DNA of 55,000 nucleotides from Glandiceps talaboti (GCF_964340395.1 NC_135549.1:31937332-31992331), one strand, 5' to 3'. Counted from the stretch's first letter, positions 1-12,205 are shown. Numbers and translations are program-made. Notes: a model not told the origin generated them from the sequence alone.

Positions 1-640
1 ACTCAACTGTACACTTATTTCACAATGCTGGTGGTTTTCTTAGACTGGAATGAGATCATGATAAATCTTGCGTCATATTTCCTGTCGGTATTTCGTAACT
101 GAATGCCCCGATCGCGAAGCTTGTTCCGCTCGGACCCCGTACACCAACTATCGTTGTACAGACGCTACTTTATCAGTAATGTTACTTTCGTTGTTGTATG
201 AAACTATTTGAGATAGTTATTTACTTGTGATATCTATAAAAACGTTCGAAGACAAACCTTGACAAATATAAGACGTTATCTTGAAAACATCTAGTGTTAT
301 TTGCTGCATCAAATACCTACATGTATGTTGCAACAAACGGTAGTGTTCCATCATCATAGTATGTCAAAGGTCATCGGAGTCTCCAATCTATGATCTTTGG
401 AAATTTCCCCTAAATTTTCCACCAATAAGACTAATATAATATAAGGGTAAACGATTTGATTTCTAGTGGGGCTGAGCTGGAGGATTTTCGAGAGAGAAAA
501 AACATTTGTCGCCGACCAAAAGCAGGAATGGCAAATATCAAATATCCAGGCATGTGCTTTAGGCGCCGCCTATGGCAGTGTCTTGTCAAAGGCTTAATAC
601 TAACTGTTGGCAAATGCTGAAACAAAACGAAACACTGCCA
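1..640. other. No gene recognised
   Basis: Ordinary AT-rich DNA. Nothing coding, and no repeat I can name. Confidence 0.5.
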
Positions 641-697
641 TCAAATCACTAAGGATACTGACCTGACTTAGTACATTCAAGGAATCCTAAAAATAAG

Positions 698-910
698 TTG
701 TATGTATGTATGTATGTATGTATGTATGTATGTATGTATGTATGTATGTATGTATGTATGTATGTGTGTGTGCATGTGTGCATGCATGTATGTATGTATG
801 TATGTATGTATGTATGTATGTATGTATGTATCGTATGTATGTATGTATCGTATGTATGTATGTATGTATGTATGTATGTGTGTGTGTTTGTGTGGATGGA
901 TGGATGTACG
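698..910. repeat. (GTAT)n microsatellite with GTGT and GGAT interruptions
   Basis: About 200 bp of GTAT units. Open frames here on both strands (MYVC, YIHT repeats) are simple-sequence artefacts. Confidence 0.95.
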
Positions 911-1039
911 TATTGTATTGTATACATATTACATATACAACCATCAAAGAAATACAAAACGTTGATTGACAGACATTGGTCTAGTTTTGTCAGTAATATC
1001 TTACGCAAAGTGATGCGGGGAAAAATGTCAAAATAATAG

Positions 1040-1364
1040 AATTGTGACCAAAAATTATACCTAATTGCATGTCACTGATATGATCATCATGTTATCAACA
1101 CTTCTTAATCTAAACACCACTAAAACGTTCCCATCAAATTTAAGACCTAGCTATCTGAACAGTAGTTTTTTTGAGTTTAAGTTTTTTGACCAAATATCAC
1201 ATCTTTTGACCCAAATCATACACTGGTGGTAAGTTCATTTTGATTTGAACAATTTCCCAAGTAGACACCAAAGGTAATACACCCACCAAATACCAGGGCA
1301 ATCGGTCCAGCGGTTTTTGACTTTCAATGTGCTCACACACGCACACGCACACACATCCACACGA

Positions 1365-1415
<51 letters not shown>

Positions 1416-1510
1416 GGCAGACAGACAGACAGACAGATAGACAGACAGACAGACTTTGCCATGCCTGTAGCAGTACTGAACCTGAGAAGTTCAGTTGTGC
1501 TAAAGTAAAA
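1040..1510. repeat. Dispersed composite repeat ending in (CA)n(CAGA)n
   Basis: Two diverged ~140-bp units (TTTTTTGACCAAATATCACAT, then CCCAAATCATACACTGGTGG) are followed by GGTCCAGCGGTTTTTGA, a CA/CAGA microsatellite, and the closing segment ACCTGAGAAGTTCAGTTGTG. The same order recurs at 7985-8680, and the closing segment recurs at 21155 and 23115. Tandem units plus a tetranucleotide tract resemble pearl/HINE-type non-autonomous elements; the class is not proven. Confidence 0.55.
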
Positions 1511-1643
1511 CAGAGATAAGGACATAGGGACAAAGTAACAGAAATAGAGAAATACATTGTAATACAGCCAAATGTATACACAGAAGAACCTTATACCCCT
1601 GGGCCTTATACGTAACGATTAGGAGGGCGATATTTATAATAGC

Positions 1644-1732
1644 TTGTGTCTCTGTCTGCCTGTCTGTCTGTCTGTCTGTCTGTCTGTCTCCCTGAATATG
1701 TGTGTGTGTGTGGGGGGGGGGGGGGTGTGTGA
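1644..1732. repeat. (CTGT)n, (GT)n and G-run
   Basis: CTGT units at 1650-1688, then GTGT and a run of about 13 G. No gene nearby on the plus strand. Confidence 0.9.
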
Positions 1733-1984
1733 TATCAACGATTCTGTAAAAATAATCAAAATGTCAAATTCCAAAATCACTGTGGCATTTTCTAATGTTC
1801 CTTTAATATAAATACTTTTAAACAGGCTATTGTTAGAACATCGACGCTACAAACAGGGGTTTGTGACCAGTTATGTGGATATCAGGTGGGTTTTGTTTTC
1901 AATGAACTAACAGTTTCACACGTACACCAGGTCGTCGACCGACACAGACAAATCCATCTTCAAAGGAGTTTAATCATGTGATAT

Positions 1985-2303
1985 ATTGTTACTGAGTTAC
2001 TCGGTAAATAATGACCCAAAGTTGAACCTGTCATGTTACTATGTACATGATCCAACCTGTCATGTTACTATGTACATGATCCAACCTGTCATGTTACTAT
2101 GTACATGATCCAACCTGTCATGTTACTATGTACATGATCCAACCTGTCATGTTACTATGTACATGATCCAACCTGTCATGTTACTATGTACATGATCCAA
2201 CCTGTCATGTTACTATGTACATGATCCAACCTGTCATGTTACTATGTACATGATCCAACCTGTCATGTTACTATGTACATGATCCAACCTGTCATGTTAC
2301 ACA
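1985..2303. repeat. 29-bp minisatellite in the 3' UTR of SLC16 copy 1
   Basis: About nine nearly identical tandem units (CCAACCTGTCATGTTACTAT as core). The array ends four bases from the stop codon on the minus strand, so it would be transcribed at the start of the 3' UTR. Confidence 0.9.
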
Positions 2304-2306
2304 TTG

Positions 2307-5300
2307 TCATACTGTTGTCTCCCTCTCAACATAAGTAACTGATACACATTCCAGATCTAGGGATTCTATATCTGTCTCTTCACTGTCTTCGCCTACTCGA
2401 TCGTTGTGAGGTGATTGTCCTAATAACACATTCTTTCCTCCTCCATTCTCAAAGTCTTTCATATTCTCACTAGATTCGTTTCCGTGAATAAGCTGCCACC
2501 TTTCCAGTACGAAGTGCGTAGACAGAACAATAATTCCAGCTAGCATCGTAGAGGCGCCGCCAACGTAGAACGACACATCGTAGTTATGTGTGTAATCATA
2601 AAGGTATCCTAAATATGAACAGAACGAAAATAAAAATTATTAGAATGTATACATGACAAACAAAGAAACCCTCAACCAATTTGTTGAACGTCGTGAAGGG
2701 CACTTAAAGGCACTGCATTAATAAATAAATACCTGCACGTGTTTGGATCTCATTGCCGGCTGAGTTGAATGCCACAACTCCCAACAATGAGATTGAAATA
2801 GTCCCGACATTGTGGGACCGAGGTCATGATCTGCACAACATTCGTAGTATCTTACTCAGCTTTGCTCAATTTACACCTGTAAGACCCACTCCTCTCATCA
2901 TACCACAACTGACTATTAATTCATTAATTGTTTTTCATCAGCAATTTGATTAATATAGGCCGTATCATGGGTACCTAACCCTAGCTCTAACCCGAATTGC
3001 AGCAATGGGATTTGGAACCACTGGCAGCGATGGGATGACAAAATAACCCCCCAAAAATTCAATGTTAGGCAATACAATTAGTCAAAGTAAAATGTGATCC
3101 TCCCCCTAATCCCATTTTCTAAAATATGGCCCTCTCGAGAGCTGATTTGTAAAAAGTGACCCCCCCCCATCCCCCTACAAATACAGAAGGCTCCCTAACA
3201 TTGAAACGTCACAGTTTTTCTAACGGGTATAATTTAGTTGTAACAGCTTTTTGAGAAAACATATTTCTTTGTTAATTCTTTAGTCTGTTCACGCAAGTTT
3301 TAATGGAGTGCATTATCCTTCCTCACGACACATGAATAAATACATCTACTCTAGTCTAGCTGTTTCTAGACCTTTGGGCTTTCTTCCGATACTATACGAC
3401 AAGCTTTCCTTCTTCAATTAAGCGAGCTTCGTACGTCGTTTACGTAGACGTATCGAAAGAAAGCCTGAAGGACTAGCAGCAAGATCACATGTATTCCAGT
3501 AGAGTGGTTGTACACATACCTGCAACCACTGGTCCTATCAATTGGAACATACCAATAAACGGTACAGCCAGACCATAACCACTCGTGAATTTGCTTTGAC
3601 CTGTGATTTCTTTCAAAGCTGGAGCATTGACTGCTGCAAATGTTCCTCGATAAAGTCCCATTATTGCTATTAAGATAGCAGTAGTTACAAAACTTTCTGT
3701 AGTAACTAATAATACTGTGAACATTCCGTATAAAAAGAAAGCACAACCCAACACCTTACGTTTTGACAAGTGTAGGCAGTCTATTAGTATACCCTGAGTT
3801 AAACCACCGATCATCATGCACAATCCTAGGACAGACAGTAATAGTGGTGCTTTCGTGTCAGAAATACCAACGTTGATGGATCGCTTCACGATGTGAACAA
3901 GGGGAATATTTAATCCGAAACCAAAGAACAGATAGGAAATCATTACGACGTAAAATGTAAATTCTTGAAAAGTGATAGTTCAAAATGCTTAATTATGAAT
4001 CGAATGAGTTTTGGCCATCCTGCCAGTGATTTATTTTTTCCACAAAGCTCAGAATCCTCAAAGTTTGAGACATTGTCATGGTCTGACGAATGTTCTTGTT
4101 CATCGTCTGTGTCACTTTGAAAATGTATCGGTCGTAGGAGTGTTGCACACACACATATATTTAGTGAAATCCCCCCAATAACGATAAATGTGCCTTGCCA
4201 TCCATAAACATCAATAAGTAAACGAATTAATGGCGCCATCACAAACGATCCTCCACCAGTTCCAATGACCGCAATTCCGTTCGCAGAAGCGTGACGTTTC
4301 CTGAAATAACGCCCCAACATCGCAACGGTTGGGACCCGAGCTAGTCCAAAGCCAATACCTGTAAACAATGCCATAATAAGCGGTCAATGTGGAACCAACT
4401 AATTCAAATATTGTATTATTATATATTTGAAGCCTGAGTAAGGATGGAGAGGTTGTGTTCTCTATTTCCATAAGAAAATAACCAAAATGAGGAATGTCAT
4501 AATTTAGCAATTATTCTTTAATGTAGAATTGAATTTAAAATCCTATGTAGTGTACACTCGCGATTTTATTTTGGGCTTTTGTGAGCACTCGTTACGTACA
4601 TCTGACAAAATACCATAGGTGTTCCCGAACCCAACCCCGTACTTACGAGTAGCTAACCAGAATCCGTCTTACAATGTATACACTCAATGTTCAAAATTGA
4701 AAGAAAGAGCAAACAACGATAACAACGTTGTCTCCGCTCTGTGTTCGTGCTTTTTTTCGAACAGAGCGCTCTGATCTGAAGTATAATATTGATCAATTGA
4801 CTTTTTTGTGATATGAAACTGTTTTCTTCTTTCCCTGGCTCTTTCAGTTGTATATAATTCTCTCTTCATTGACTAAATAAAGACATCTTGTCCATTCTTC
4901 TCCTCTTATCTATATTAAAACGCCCATAATCTCATAATTAGCATGGATCAGTTACCAAGAAAATTTGCTTGATGTCTAATCTTCTGGGAGATTACCACAC
5001 TGGACGAACAGTCAATTATGCACACACGAGTAATGCATAAATGACTGAGATAATCTCCCAGAAGATAAGAGATATCACAAACTTTTATTTATACTGTTAA
5101 TTTACATAATAGGAGAAGAATGGACAAGGGGTCTTTATTTAGTTCATAAGGAGAGAATTACACACACATACAGCTGAAAGAGAGAAAAGTAGCCAGGGAA
5201 AGAAAAAAAGTTTTACTATGATATCACCACAAAACTCAATGAGTCAATTGATCAATATCACACACAAAATAAGTTATATAGCACCACAAAAATTGATCAT

Positions 5301-5770
5301 TCAATCGATCAATCATTCAACCAAATAATAAATCAATCAGTAAATCGATCGATAAGTCAACCGATCGATCAATCAATTACATGTTCGCTGACCCCTGTGG
5401 TATTATGCGTTTTCATTGGTTAAGTGAATTCACTCAGCGCTCCCGTATGGCTCGGGAAAACCAATTACTGTGTCAGATCATTCTCGCAAACCAGAGTTGT
5501 TATTTCTTTCGCCGTACTGCTAAATAATGAAATAACGTCCTGTGGCCGGCGCGTTTTGGACGGTGCCGTAAAAGAAGGTGTGGTTTGCGACGACGTGTCA
5601 GATGTGTGTAACGAGTGCTCACAAAAGAACAAACGACAGCTAACATAACAGCCAAAAAGAAATTGTGAGTGTACACTACATTGTACATCGGATTTTATAA
5701 TAATCAGATTGGGTAAAGGACTTGACTTCTTTTTTGCATAGTATGTTCTCTGTTATGAGAAAATCTAAGA

Positions 5771-5815
<45 letters not shown>

Positions 5816-8800
5816 GTACACACGACAAAAAATGGTTGTTTCCACGACAAAGAAATGTTACATTTTACATTATATTTGTGTATATAATGCCAAAATATAG
5901 ACTATTGCAAGTAAAATATTACCCACCTGTCAAAATCCCAAAGGTAACAATGATATAATTCACATTGGGAGCAAAGGTACTTATTGCCATGGAAACAGAT
6001 GCTAACAGTCCTCCTGTAAAAGCTACTTTACGGTGTGTATATCGTTTACTTAGTGCAGCAGCAAACGGTCCTATAAAGAAGTTATAAACCATCAATGCTA
6101 CTTTGACATCACTAATATCCTTTTTTGACCTTTCACATGATGTGAGTTTATAACAGTAAACCCGCAACATGCTGAATGGTAGTTAAAATGAGTGAGTGAG
6201 TGAGTGAGTGAGTGAGTGAGTGAGTGAGAGTGAGTGAGTGAGTGAGTGAGTTAAAAAGTGTTTGATGTATAATTCAAAACCTACAAAGTAAATAAAAATG
6301 GGTAATTGCAGAGTTGACGCTTGAAATAATCATAGAATTCGTAGCTAGCATACGTAGTCAAGGTAACAAATGCATGAAGTTATTAATATATGATGTCTAG
6401 AAACGTTTGTAGTTCAAAGGTTACAGATAGTGTTATGGATTACAGTTACAAAACGTATCCCGTAATACTGGACATCAAATCAAATAAAAATTCAACATCG
6501 CCACAACGATTTGAATACAAGGAGTTCGTCAAATATTGTCCAAAGATTACCTCAATAAACTATTGATAATTGTAGTGGCTACACGACGTCACTGAATGAA
6601 TATTGAGGGTCGTCAGTAATGAACTCATTGGCATTTAATTTTCCTGAAGTGGACGGTTTCATTCATTTATTGTACTTCAGTTGACATGCATTGGGGGAGT
6701 TATGTAAGAAGTAGATATGCAGGTGCAATGCCATGCCATGGTGCTAACGTCTTGTGTATCTGAGAAAGAGTATGTCATCTTTCCTTTTTAGTGACTAAGT
6801 CTCCAAAGACTAAAATCTTGGTCACAACTGTCTGACGATTGTTTTCAAAATTGCTTTAACAAGAAAGTAACCAGTCGCACAGACATCATCAGGAAAACAT
6901 TAAAAAAGCCGTATTTAGACAGGATATCCACCTTATCTATAATAAAACCTAAATATTTTTAACTGACGAGAGTTTGAATTACAAATGTCGCTGTAAAAAT
7001 GTCCATATCTTGACTGAGAGATTGTCACACTTACGGAGGATTTCAAAAACCACACTAACATATACCAAAACAATTGTCAATATAAGCTAGAATTGATACC
7101 AATGCGCTCAGGGGTAATTCTGGAGGGTAACCCCAGCATAATTTTGACAGCATATCGTTGACATCTTCCTAACATTCGAAAAGTTCAGTTTTAGAGTCCA
7201 AAGTTCGCATGTATGAAAGGTTGCTGGCAAGCACACACGTTTCCAAACTTCGGTAATGACGTCAGATTGAGTTGTGACCATGTGGTCCGATGACAAAACC
7301 TGGCTTTTTGAAGTACGAGTGTTCGTTAAGTCAATAATAATTTAGTAATTATTTGCATGTCTACAATTATCATATATGCGAGAGGAAAGTTATTTAAGAA
7401 CAGTTTTCGGGTAAGTGTTTCGAGAAAAGTATAAAAATAAATAGCATCACAATCTGTACATTTACAAAGTTTATCTGGTTGCCTATCCAGCCCTGTCGTT
7501 ACCTTCACCATATATGCCAGCATTTGGCTGATGCTATGGGCTTGGTCTTGCTGCTTGGCATATCTGCATTCACCTTTTGGATGTTTATCCACTTGCCTAA
7601 CCATCCCCGATGTTATATTGGCTATGTACACCATCATTTGGCTGTTGATATGGGCGTTGTCTTATTGTCAGGCACATTTGCATACAATTTTGGAATCTTT
7701 TTTCACTTGCCTACCCTTCCCAGTTTTCATCTTTGCAATATAAACGATCAGATAGTTGTTGATATGGGCGTCGTCCTGTTGCTAGTGATATTTGCATACA
7801 ATTTTAAAACCTTTATTTACTTACCTACCCATCCTTTGTAATATGTATAATCATTTTACTGTTGTTAAGGGCGTGGCCATGGTTGGTAGGACCAGTTTTG
7901 TCAATATGTTTGAACAACAACAACAGAATAACAACACCCCCAGAAACATCCCCACCACATTTCAGTTCCATTGCCCATACAAGTTTTTGACCAAAATTTA
8001 CATTGTTAGACCTAATTTGCATATTGCTAATGGGATCGATCTTGATGTTGTAAATTCACCTTCATCTCAGTACACATCTCAGTCCAGATGCATCCACATT
8101 AAATTTTAGCTCAATCAATACATTTGTGACCAAAATACACATTTTTAGTCCTAATTTGTATACCATGAAGTCTAAACACCCTTAAGAATGTCCCCCACTG
8201 AATTCCAGCCCAATCTGCTCAGTAGATTTGGAATTAAAGATTGTTGAACAAAGATACACATTTTTATACCTAATTTGCATAGTACTGACACATTTTTATA
8301 CCTAATTTGCATAGTACTGATACGATCATCATGTCATGAACAATTCTTACACTAAACACCCATAAGAATGTTCCCACCAAATTTCAGACCGATCTGCCTA
8401 GTAGTTTTTGAGTTTAAATTTTGGGGGCCAAAATTCACATTTTTTTACCCAAATTCCACACTGGCTGTAAGATCATCTTGATTGAATAATCTCCCAACTA
8501 GACACCCAAGGTAATACACACCCACCAAATATCATGACAATAGGTCCAGCTGTTTTTGATGTTCACACACACACACACACACGCGCGCGCATGCACGCAC
8601 ATCTACATCACACAGACAGACAGACACTTTCCCATGCCTATGTCACTACTGAACCTAAGAAGTTCAGTTATGCTGAAAAAACATGGCCTTGAATTTGACT
8701 ATGACTTTGACTTTTGATCGGAACGGTCGTATTATCAGTGTGTTGCCCGTCCCCCCTCCAACACTATACACAGAATTTGATTATGGTAGTATTTTTGAAG

Positions 8801-9319
8801 CCCGAGATATAACGTTCAAAAAAATATTTTACCATTCTTCAAAATAATGTTACAATTATCATGGAAACTGCTGGCTCTTGTGACCTGCGCAAGAGATCCA
8901 GAAGTGCTAGCTTGTCAAGTTACTGTGATCAACTATCATCATAGTCTCTGATGTCTAAAACTTTATGTCAGGTAACTTTTTAAAGCCACTTTTTCAATTT
9001 GATTCCCTGACTATGTGAAATCATACAGCACAGTTATGATATTAATAATTTCATAAATATTAAGCTTCTCACCTGTAAGTAGACTAAGTGATGTCAAACA
9101 TGACGAAATCCACGACGTCATCCCGGCCCCCTCCTGAAAATAGTCAACCAAAACTGCAAAATATATTCCGGCCGAGTTCTGTACACCTCTGACAATAAAT
9201 TGGACCACAAACGTGGCTAGGACAATCATCCAGCCCCAGCCACCATCAGGTGGTTCATCTAACAAGTGTCTATGTCTTGTTTTCTTGCCACCATTCTGTC
9301 CCTCTCTAGTTGTAGACAT
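2307..9319 (-). CDS. SLC16 monocarboxylate-transporter-like gene, copy 1 (four coding exons, one frameshift)
   Basis: Probable 12-TM major-facilitator transporter of the SLC16 (MCT) family, acting at the plasma membrane; its substrate cannot be told. Exons on the minus strand: 9319-9073, 6070-5927, 4358-3520, 2608-2307, all with GT donors and AG acceptors. Exon 1 carries the family signature PPDGGWGW (residues 23-30). Later segments include GIGFGLARVPTVAMLGRYF and GYLYDYTHNYDVSFYVGG, typical of MCT TM4 and the last helices. The exons sum to 1532 nt. One base is missing near 3945 relative to copy 2 (CGTAATG here, CGGTAATG there), which brings a stop after LHFTS. With it the total would be 1533 nt, about 510 residues, a normal family length. 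So the gene is either a recent pseudogene, a null allele, or intact with an assembly error. A weak acceptor 22 bp upstream of the ATG could end a 5' UTR intron. Confidence 0.88.
2730..3205. mobile_element. MITE-related repeat in SLC16 copy 1 last intron
   Basis: Absent from copy 2. Its right end (AAATACAGAAGGCTCCCTAA at about 3179-3198) matches the end of the 41-kb Harbinger-like element, and its body (GTGTTTGGATCTCA, AGTCAAAGTAAAATGTGA, ATATGGCCCTC, TGACCCCCCCCC) matches 31525-31990. The matching left inverted end is not visible. Confidence 0.6.
4534..5700. mobile_element. Large foldback element in SLC16 copy 1 intron
   Basis: About 1.17 kb with nested inverted repeats. The outer arms share GTGTACACTC and TTTTGTGAGCACTCGTTACG with 5597-5700 inverted. 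Middle arms (about 4790-4905 and 5105-5260) share ATTGATCAATTGAC, TTTCCCTGGCT and CTTGTCCATTCTTCTCCT. The innermost stem is TCTTCTGGGAGATTA (4979-4993) with its complement at 5051-5065. SLC16 copy 2 lacks it at the same intron position, so it inserted after the duplication or was lost from copy 2. Confidence 0.72.
5770..5814. repeat. (CA)n microsatellite in SLC16 copy 1 intron
   Basis: About 20 CA units. The copy 2 counterpart (17644-17712) is (CAGA)n followed by (CA)n. Confidence 0.95.
6187..6252. repeat. (GAGT)n microsatellite, SLC16 copy 1
   Basis: About 16 GAGT units, with one interruption, upstream of exon 2. The paralogous tract is at 18148-18192. Confidence 0.93.
6440..7440. other. 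SLC16 copy 1 first intron, anonymous part
   Basis: Begins at the right breakpoint of the SLC16 duplication (6438). No exon, motif or repeat recognised before the 114-bp repeat. Confidence 0.5.
7499..7880. repeat. 114-bp tandem repeat, about three copies
   Basis: TATGGGC anchors at 7535, 7649 and 7763 give an exact 114-bp period. Each unit contains GATATGGGCGTTGTC, ATTTGCATACAATTTT and TTACCTACCCATCC. Because 114 is a multiple of three, a forward frame stays open with 38-residue hydrophobic repeats. It leads directly into the composite repeat, so I read it as repeat DNA rather than a gene. Confidence 0.7.
7985..8685. repeat. Long copy of the composite repeat (SLC16 copy 1 first intron)
   Basis: At least four degenerate units of roughly 100-145 bp, each starting near GACCAAAATTCACATTTTTA and passing TAATTTGCAT and CCACCAAATTTCAGACC. 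Then GGTCCAGCTGTTTTTGA, (CA)n(CG)n, (CAGA)n and GAACCTAAGAAGTTCAGTTA. Same layout as 1040-1510. Confidence 0.55.
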
Positions 9320-9344
9320 GTCGAGCAGGGCTTGATTTTATCTG

Positions 9345-10610
9345 CATGACGAAATGTATAAGTAGCAATGTAGACAACTAAATAAACAAAGACATGTTTA
9401 TCAGCAAAGAACTGTCCATGTAAAATGGAGTTGCTTGAAAAAAAAAATCCGGATATGAGTGGGTGATGGAAAAAAAAGATGGACCACTGCTGCTAGAAAA
9501 AAAATGTCTTGGCAGGGAAATGATGCACAAGTTCGAGTGTACTGTTCAACCTGCTAGTACCTCTCCAACCAGGACACTTGTCAGATCATGACAAACATTT
9601 TCAAACACATGTCAGGGACCAGTCAGTTTCGTTGGCCTGTGGTACATATATATATATTTGTTCTTGTCTCTGTTTCTTTCATAATTTTTTTTAAATATTA
9701 CTTCATGTAATAGTTCTAACATAACTATGCATAAAATTATACATATATATATATATATACGTATTACCTAGCTACCACACTAGTTACAGAACATGCCATG
9801 TAAATGTATGGCTGTTTCACAATCAGTGCTTCACTTATCTTGCACTTTGGGGCAAAGGTGAACTTGAAGGTTTTGTAATGGTAATCTTCATACTATTAGA
9901 TAATTTATAAAAGAACTTAATCTAAATTGTTCTAGTCTCTTCAGTATGAATTTGTCAGAAGGGATGAATATACTTCCTATTTCGGACACTACATGTATCA
10001 CCACAAATCAAATTCAAGTTTCTATTGTACACTAGGTATGGCCTCCTAAAATGCTCTACCATACCAGTGACTTTACTATACATGCAATATCAATGCCCCT
10101 ATACCAATGTTACAGACCCACTTTTATAACATTATTTTAAAAGTTATATTTACTTTAGCTTTTCGAAGCTTGGCAATATTACCTCAGATGCTATGAATAA
10201 CCTATAAATTGCCTAAATAGAAACAAAAAACTACAGATCTGGCAGGGGGGAAACCCCTTGGACTCCATCACCCCAGAGGCCACTCATTCGTTAAACCAAC
10301 AATAAGATTCACCAAAATTGGTTTTAAAAAATTTCAAAAGCTTCTAGAGGAAGACCCCCTAGGACCCCCCATAAGAGGTAGACATATCCCAGTCTCAAAT
10401 CAAAGTTCTTCCCTCCACCTCTTACTGTCAAGATGCTATGAAACTTTATTTCAAAAATGTTTCAACCATATGTAGTTGCTTTTTACATGTTAGAGCTGTC
10501 TTGTAAAGCTTGCAAATTATTGTCTGAAAGTGTATAAGAATAGCCTGAAAATTGGCTTTAAGAGTAAAAATCCTCCAGGCCTCCAGAACCCCCCCCCCCC
10601 ATACACTCAC
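9345..10610. other. Upstream region of SLC16 copy 1
   Basis: Should contain its promoter, but no TATA box or first exon can be picked out. A loosely repeated segment (GAGGTAGACATATC at about 10374, GAGGTGGACATATT at about 10619) with C-rich runs is visible at the right end. Confidence 0.4.
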
Positions 10611-10614
10611 ACTC

Positions 10615-11089
10615 ACACGAGGTGGACATATTAAACAGCGATTCTCAAACCACAAACACACATTTACTCATAAAAAGCTACACTACAGCACAGAGCTATC
10701 CAAACAAGTATGGAATTTGAAGGAAAGGAATCAGCCAGCCAAGTGGGTTATCATCACCCAAGCGGCTGCTTATACAAGTGAGACGAAACATTGTAACCTC
10801 TCATGTTTCACTGAGAAACTTTGTACAGTCAATGCTGAAAAGAGTATGTTACTGAACAAAAAATCCGAACTGGTCTCGAAATGTCGCCATGAAGACAAAT
10901 ACTCGCTCGCCAACTATAGAAGTAAACCCCCATAACAAATAGTTTAGTCCGACCATCTTGTTACGCAATCATACAAACATTAAGTGTATGTACCGACTTT
11001 GACAATCCCAATTTAGTTGTCTGAAGATCGCTCAAAGCGTGAAACTCTGAGTAACGACTTATTAGATCCTTATTCTTTTGAATTAATTC

Positions 11090-11092
<3 letters not shown>
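10615..11092 (+). mobile_element. Penelope-like element remnant (GIY-YIG C-terminus and 3' region)
   Basis: The frame to the stop at 10935 reads IKQRFSNHKHTF, STELSKQVWNLK, YTSETKHCNLSCFTEKL and ELVSKCRHEDKYSLANY. It aligns with the GIY-YIG end of the 36-37 kb element (FKQRYANHKQSF, STELSKHIWKLK, RCNLCLTEKL) but is clearly a different, older family. Everything upstream of the R..H motif is lost. A hammerhead-like motif follows, and the copy ends at a long (TA)n tract. Confidence 0.83.
11014..11060 (+). ncRNA. Hammerhead-ribozyme-like motif of an older PLE remnant
   Basis: Core CTGAAGA at 11021-11027; stem II CGC/GCG with a TCAAA loop; GAAA at 11041-11044; short stem III ACT/AGT with a CTG loop; cleavage position A11053. 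Stem I is AGTTGT (11015-11020) against ACGACT (11054-11059), six pairs including one G-U. Its stem I sequence differs from the 35-37 kb copies but still pairs. Confidence 0.65.

Positions 11093-11181
<89 letters not shown>
11093..11181. repeat. (TA)n tract at the end of a PLE remnant
   Basis: About 44 TA units starting right after the 3' end of the Penelope-like remnant. Confidence 0.95.
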
Positions 11182-11182
<1 letters not shown>

Positions 11183-11608
11183 GTATATGAGAGACTTGAA
11201 TCAGCGTAGTGTGGTCAAGGGTCAATTATATCTTGCAATTTATATCTGCTACTGATCTAAACAATCTTACACAATTATGACGTAGACCGGCCTTACGTCA
11301 TTTCTCAGAACTACAGGCGTCATTGCGTGTTGAAAGATGACTATTCATATAAACCTTTATGATGATGTTGGATTTTAACCTGTATATTGTTTGCTTGCTT
11401 GACTAATTTCTTAAATGTGTTTAACGCTGTTTGTGGTTCTTTCTACATCCATATTACTTGTAAATGGAGAGTAAATGAGTAACGTCTATATCTTGATGAT
11501 TTTGTCCACATGGAGTTAATTATCTACCTCGATACGACATCGATAGCGGAATACGACATTTGCACAATCCTATTGCTGTCAGCGCCTTGCACCATCCTAT
11601 CACAGTCA

Positions 11609-11803
11609 GAGCTAATATTCTATTCAAGGATGGTTATAATACAGAAATAATACCGTTATTAGGTATTTATGAATATTGAAAACAATACCGTCACCCGTGT
11701 AAAAACGTGCAAACACCGGTGACGGTATATAGATTTTTGAATATTCGTAAATACCAAATAACGGTATTATTTCTGTATTATGACCATCCTTGAATATTAG
11801 CTC
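11609..11803. mobile_element. Foldback MITE, about 195 bp
   Basis: Nearly full-length palindrome. The left arm runs from GAGCTAATATTC through AAGGATGGTTATAATACAG and AATAATACCGTTATT. The right arm is its complement ending GAATATTAGCTC. The centre is a second hairpin (ATACCGTCACC / GGTGACGGTAT). AGCT borders both ends, but it is itself a palindrome, so the target duplication is uncertain. Confidence 0.7.
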
Positions 11804-11933
11804 ACAAGTGACTGTAAATCTTATGGTAGATTTGAATAGTCAGAATAGATTATTTCGAAACGTGGACCAATACAAATAGTAGATAGTGGACATTTACGTT
11901 GTTGTCGCTATTGATAAACATTTGCTATATATA

Positions 11934-11935
<2 letters not shown>

Positions 11936-11982
<47 letters not shown>
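11936..11982. repeat. (TA)n tract
   Basis: About 22 TA units between two palindromic MITEs. Confidence 0.93.
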
Positions 11983-11985
<3 letters not shown>

Positions 11986-12205
11986 CTCTATATAAAGAAC
12001 TGTACACAACAAACAATATTCAATTATACAGTTTCAAAGCAAATAATTCCGAATGAAATCCATTATCATATGCTTGAAAACTGCGCCCCTTGAAACAATC
12101 ATAACTATTATTAGTGTACATGACACCAGTAACAAGATATAGGGACAGCTTATGTTCAGACATCGGGTCAATGAACCTGAGATACAACGTAAGTCATTGT
12201 CTATA

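Noticed and set aside
4359-4510. Apparent second frameshift in SLC16 copy 1 (5-bp difference from copy 2 near 4363)
   Set aside because: The difference lies upstream of the splice acceptor (TTTACAG then GTATTGGC), so it is intronic and harmless. The open frame extending to 4510 is intron read-through.
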